From Avena insularis (lineage: Eukaryota; Streptophyta; Magnoliopsida; Poales; Poaceae): DNA of 64,000 bases. A program made the translations under genes and the position numbers. Of the stretch, positions 63,874 through 64,000 are shown piece after piece. Below the pieces are notes generated by a model that made no database searches, was not told the DNA's origin, and saw only the letters and a program-made list of their open reading frames with translations. Every line of letters starts with the position of its first letter. The stretch's first letter is position 1. The stretch covers positions 334,047,211 through 334,111,210 of the forward strand of contig CM042696.1 in assembly GCA_023614405.1 (NCBI GenBank), written 5' to 3'.

Positions 63874-64000
63874 CACTACAAGAAAACTTTCCTGCCGCAA
63901 CGACTTGGCCCGACGGTCATGTAGAAGGTGCGTCTTCCGCGACAAAATTCTCGGCTCGGCCTTGGCCGATGGAAAACTTTTTTTCCGGTTTCGCGACCCT
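63874..64000 (+). mobile_element. CACTA (En/Spm) transposon terminus, continues beyond right edge
   Basis: CACTACAAGAAAACTTTCC begins exactly where the gag reading frame stops making sense. CACTACAAGAAAA is the standard terminal motif of grass CACTA elements. The following bases (CCGACGGTCATG, GGCCTTGGCCGATGG, a second GGAAAACTTTTTTTCCGG) resemble subterminal repeat sequence and are not gag. Only 127 bp is visible, so autonomy and orientation of the transposase are unknown. Confidence 0.68.

Overview
The window is repeat-rich, transposon-dense chromosomal DNA from a plant, almost certainly a grass (Poaceae). It looks most like a Pooideae/Triticeae-type genome, judged from Ty3/gypsy Tat-lineage gag/pol fragments, a SIRE/Maximus-like Copia LTR, very long (~4.1 kb) gypsy-type LTRs, and a CACTA (En/Spm) terminus. 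I see no intact host protein-coding gene, no tRNA or rRNA gene, and no prokaryotic feature. The genus cannot be fixed from the sequence alone.

Layout. (1) Positions 1-1893, 6011-41460 and 45580-53842 are one continuous tandem array, about 45.6 kb in total and open at the left edge of the window. It is built from roughly a thousand direct-orientation modules of 37-49 bp. Every module starts with a GTCATT-type head (GTCATTGCATGTGTGTTCTT) and ends in one of two tails. Long modules (48-49 bp) end GGATCCACCAGT. Short modules (39-40 bp) end ACTAGA, ACTGGA or GCTAGA. Modules are arranged in higher-order units of 136, 175 and 311 bp, and these are duplicated again as segments of about 1.07, 1.5, 1.8-2.2 and 3.4 kb. 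Canonical modules contain no CG dinucleotide, and the 'B' module is a near-perfect 30-bp hairpin.

(2) Two solo LTRs of nearly equal length (4117 and 4119 bp), in the same orientation and with perfect 5-bp target-site duplications (GTGTT and CATGT), interrupt the array at 1894-6010 and 41461-45579.

(3) At 53840-53843 the array ends abruptly inside the reverse-transcriptase domain of a minus-strand Ty3/gypsy Tat-type element (53843-58352; one LTR, gag, protease and part of RT). This element is decayed by stops and frameshifts.

(4) It is followed by a Copia-like LTR (58357-59606), a plus-strand pseudogene resembling the 'putative gypsy type transposon' extra-ORF family (59971-61408), and a second plus-strand Tat-type element (5' LTR 61552-62265, degenerate gag to 63873). 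A CACTA transposon enters that gag at 63874 and runs off the right edge.

How it works together: nothing here forms a functional pathway. The window records satellite amplification by repeated unequal exchange, later retroelement insertion with LTR-LTR deletion, and decay of nested retroelements. The many long open frames inside the array, on both strands, are artefacts of module lengths divisible by three. The most novel item is the array itself: its two-tail modular design, hairpin module, absence of CpG, and datable duplication junctions.
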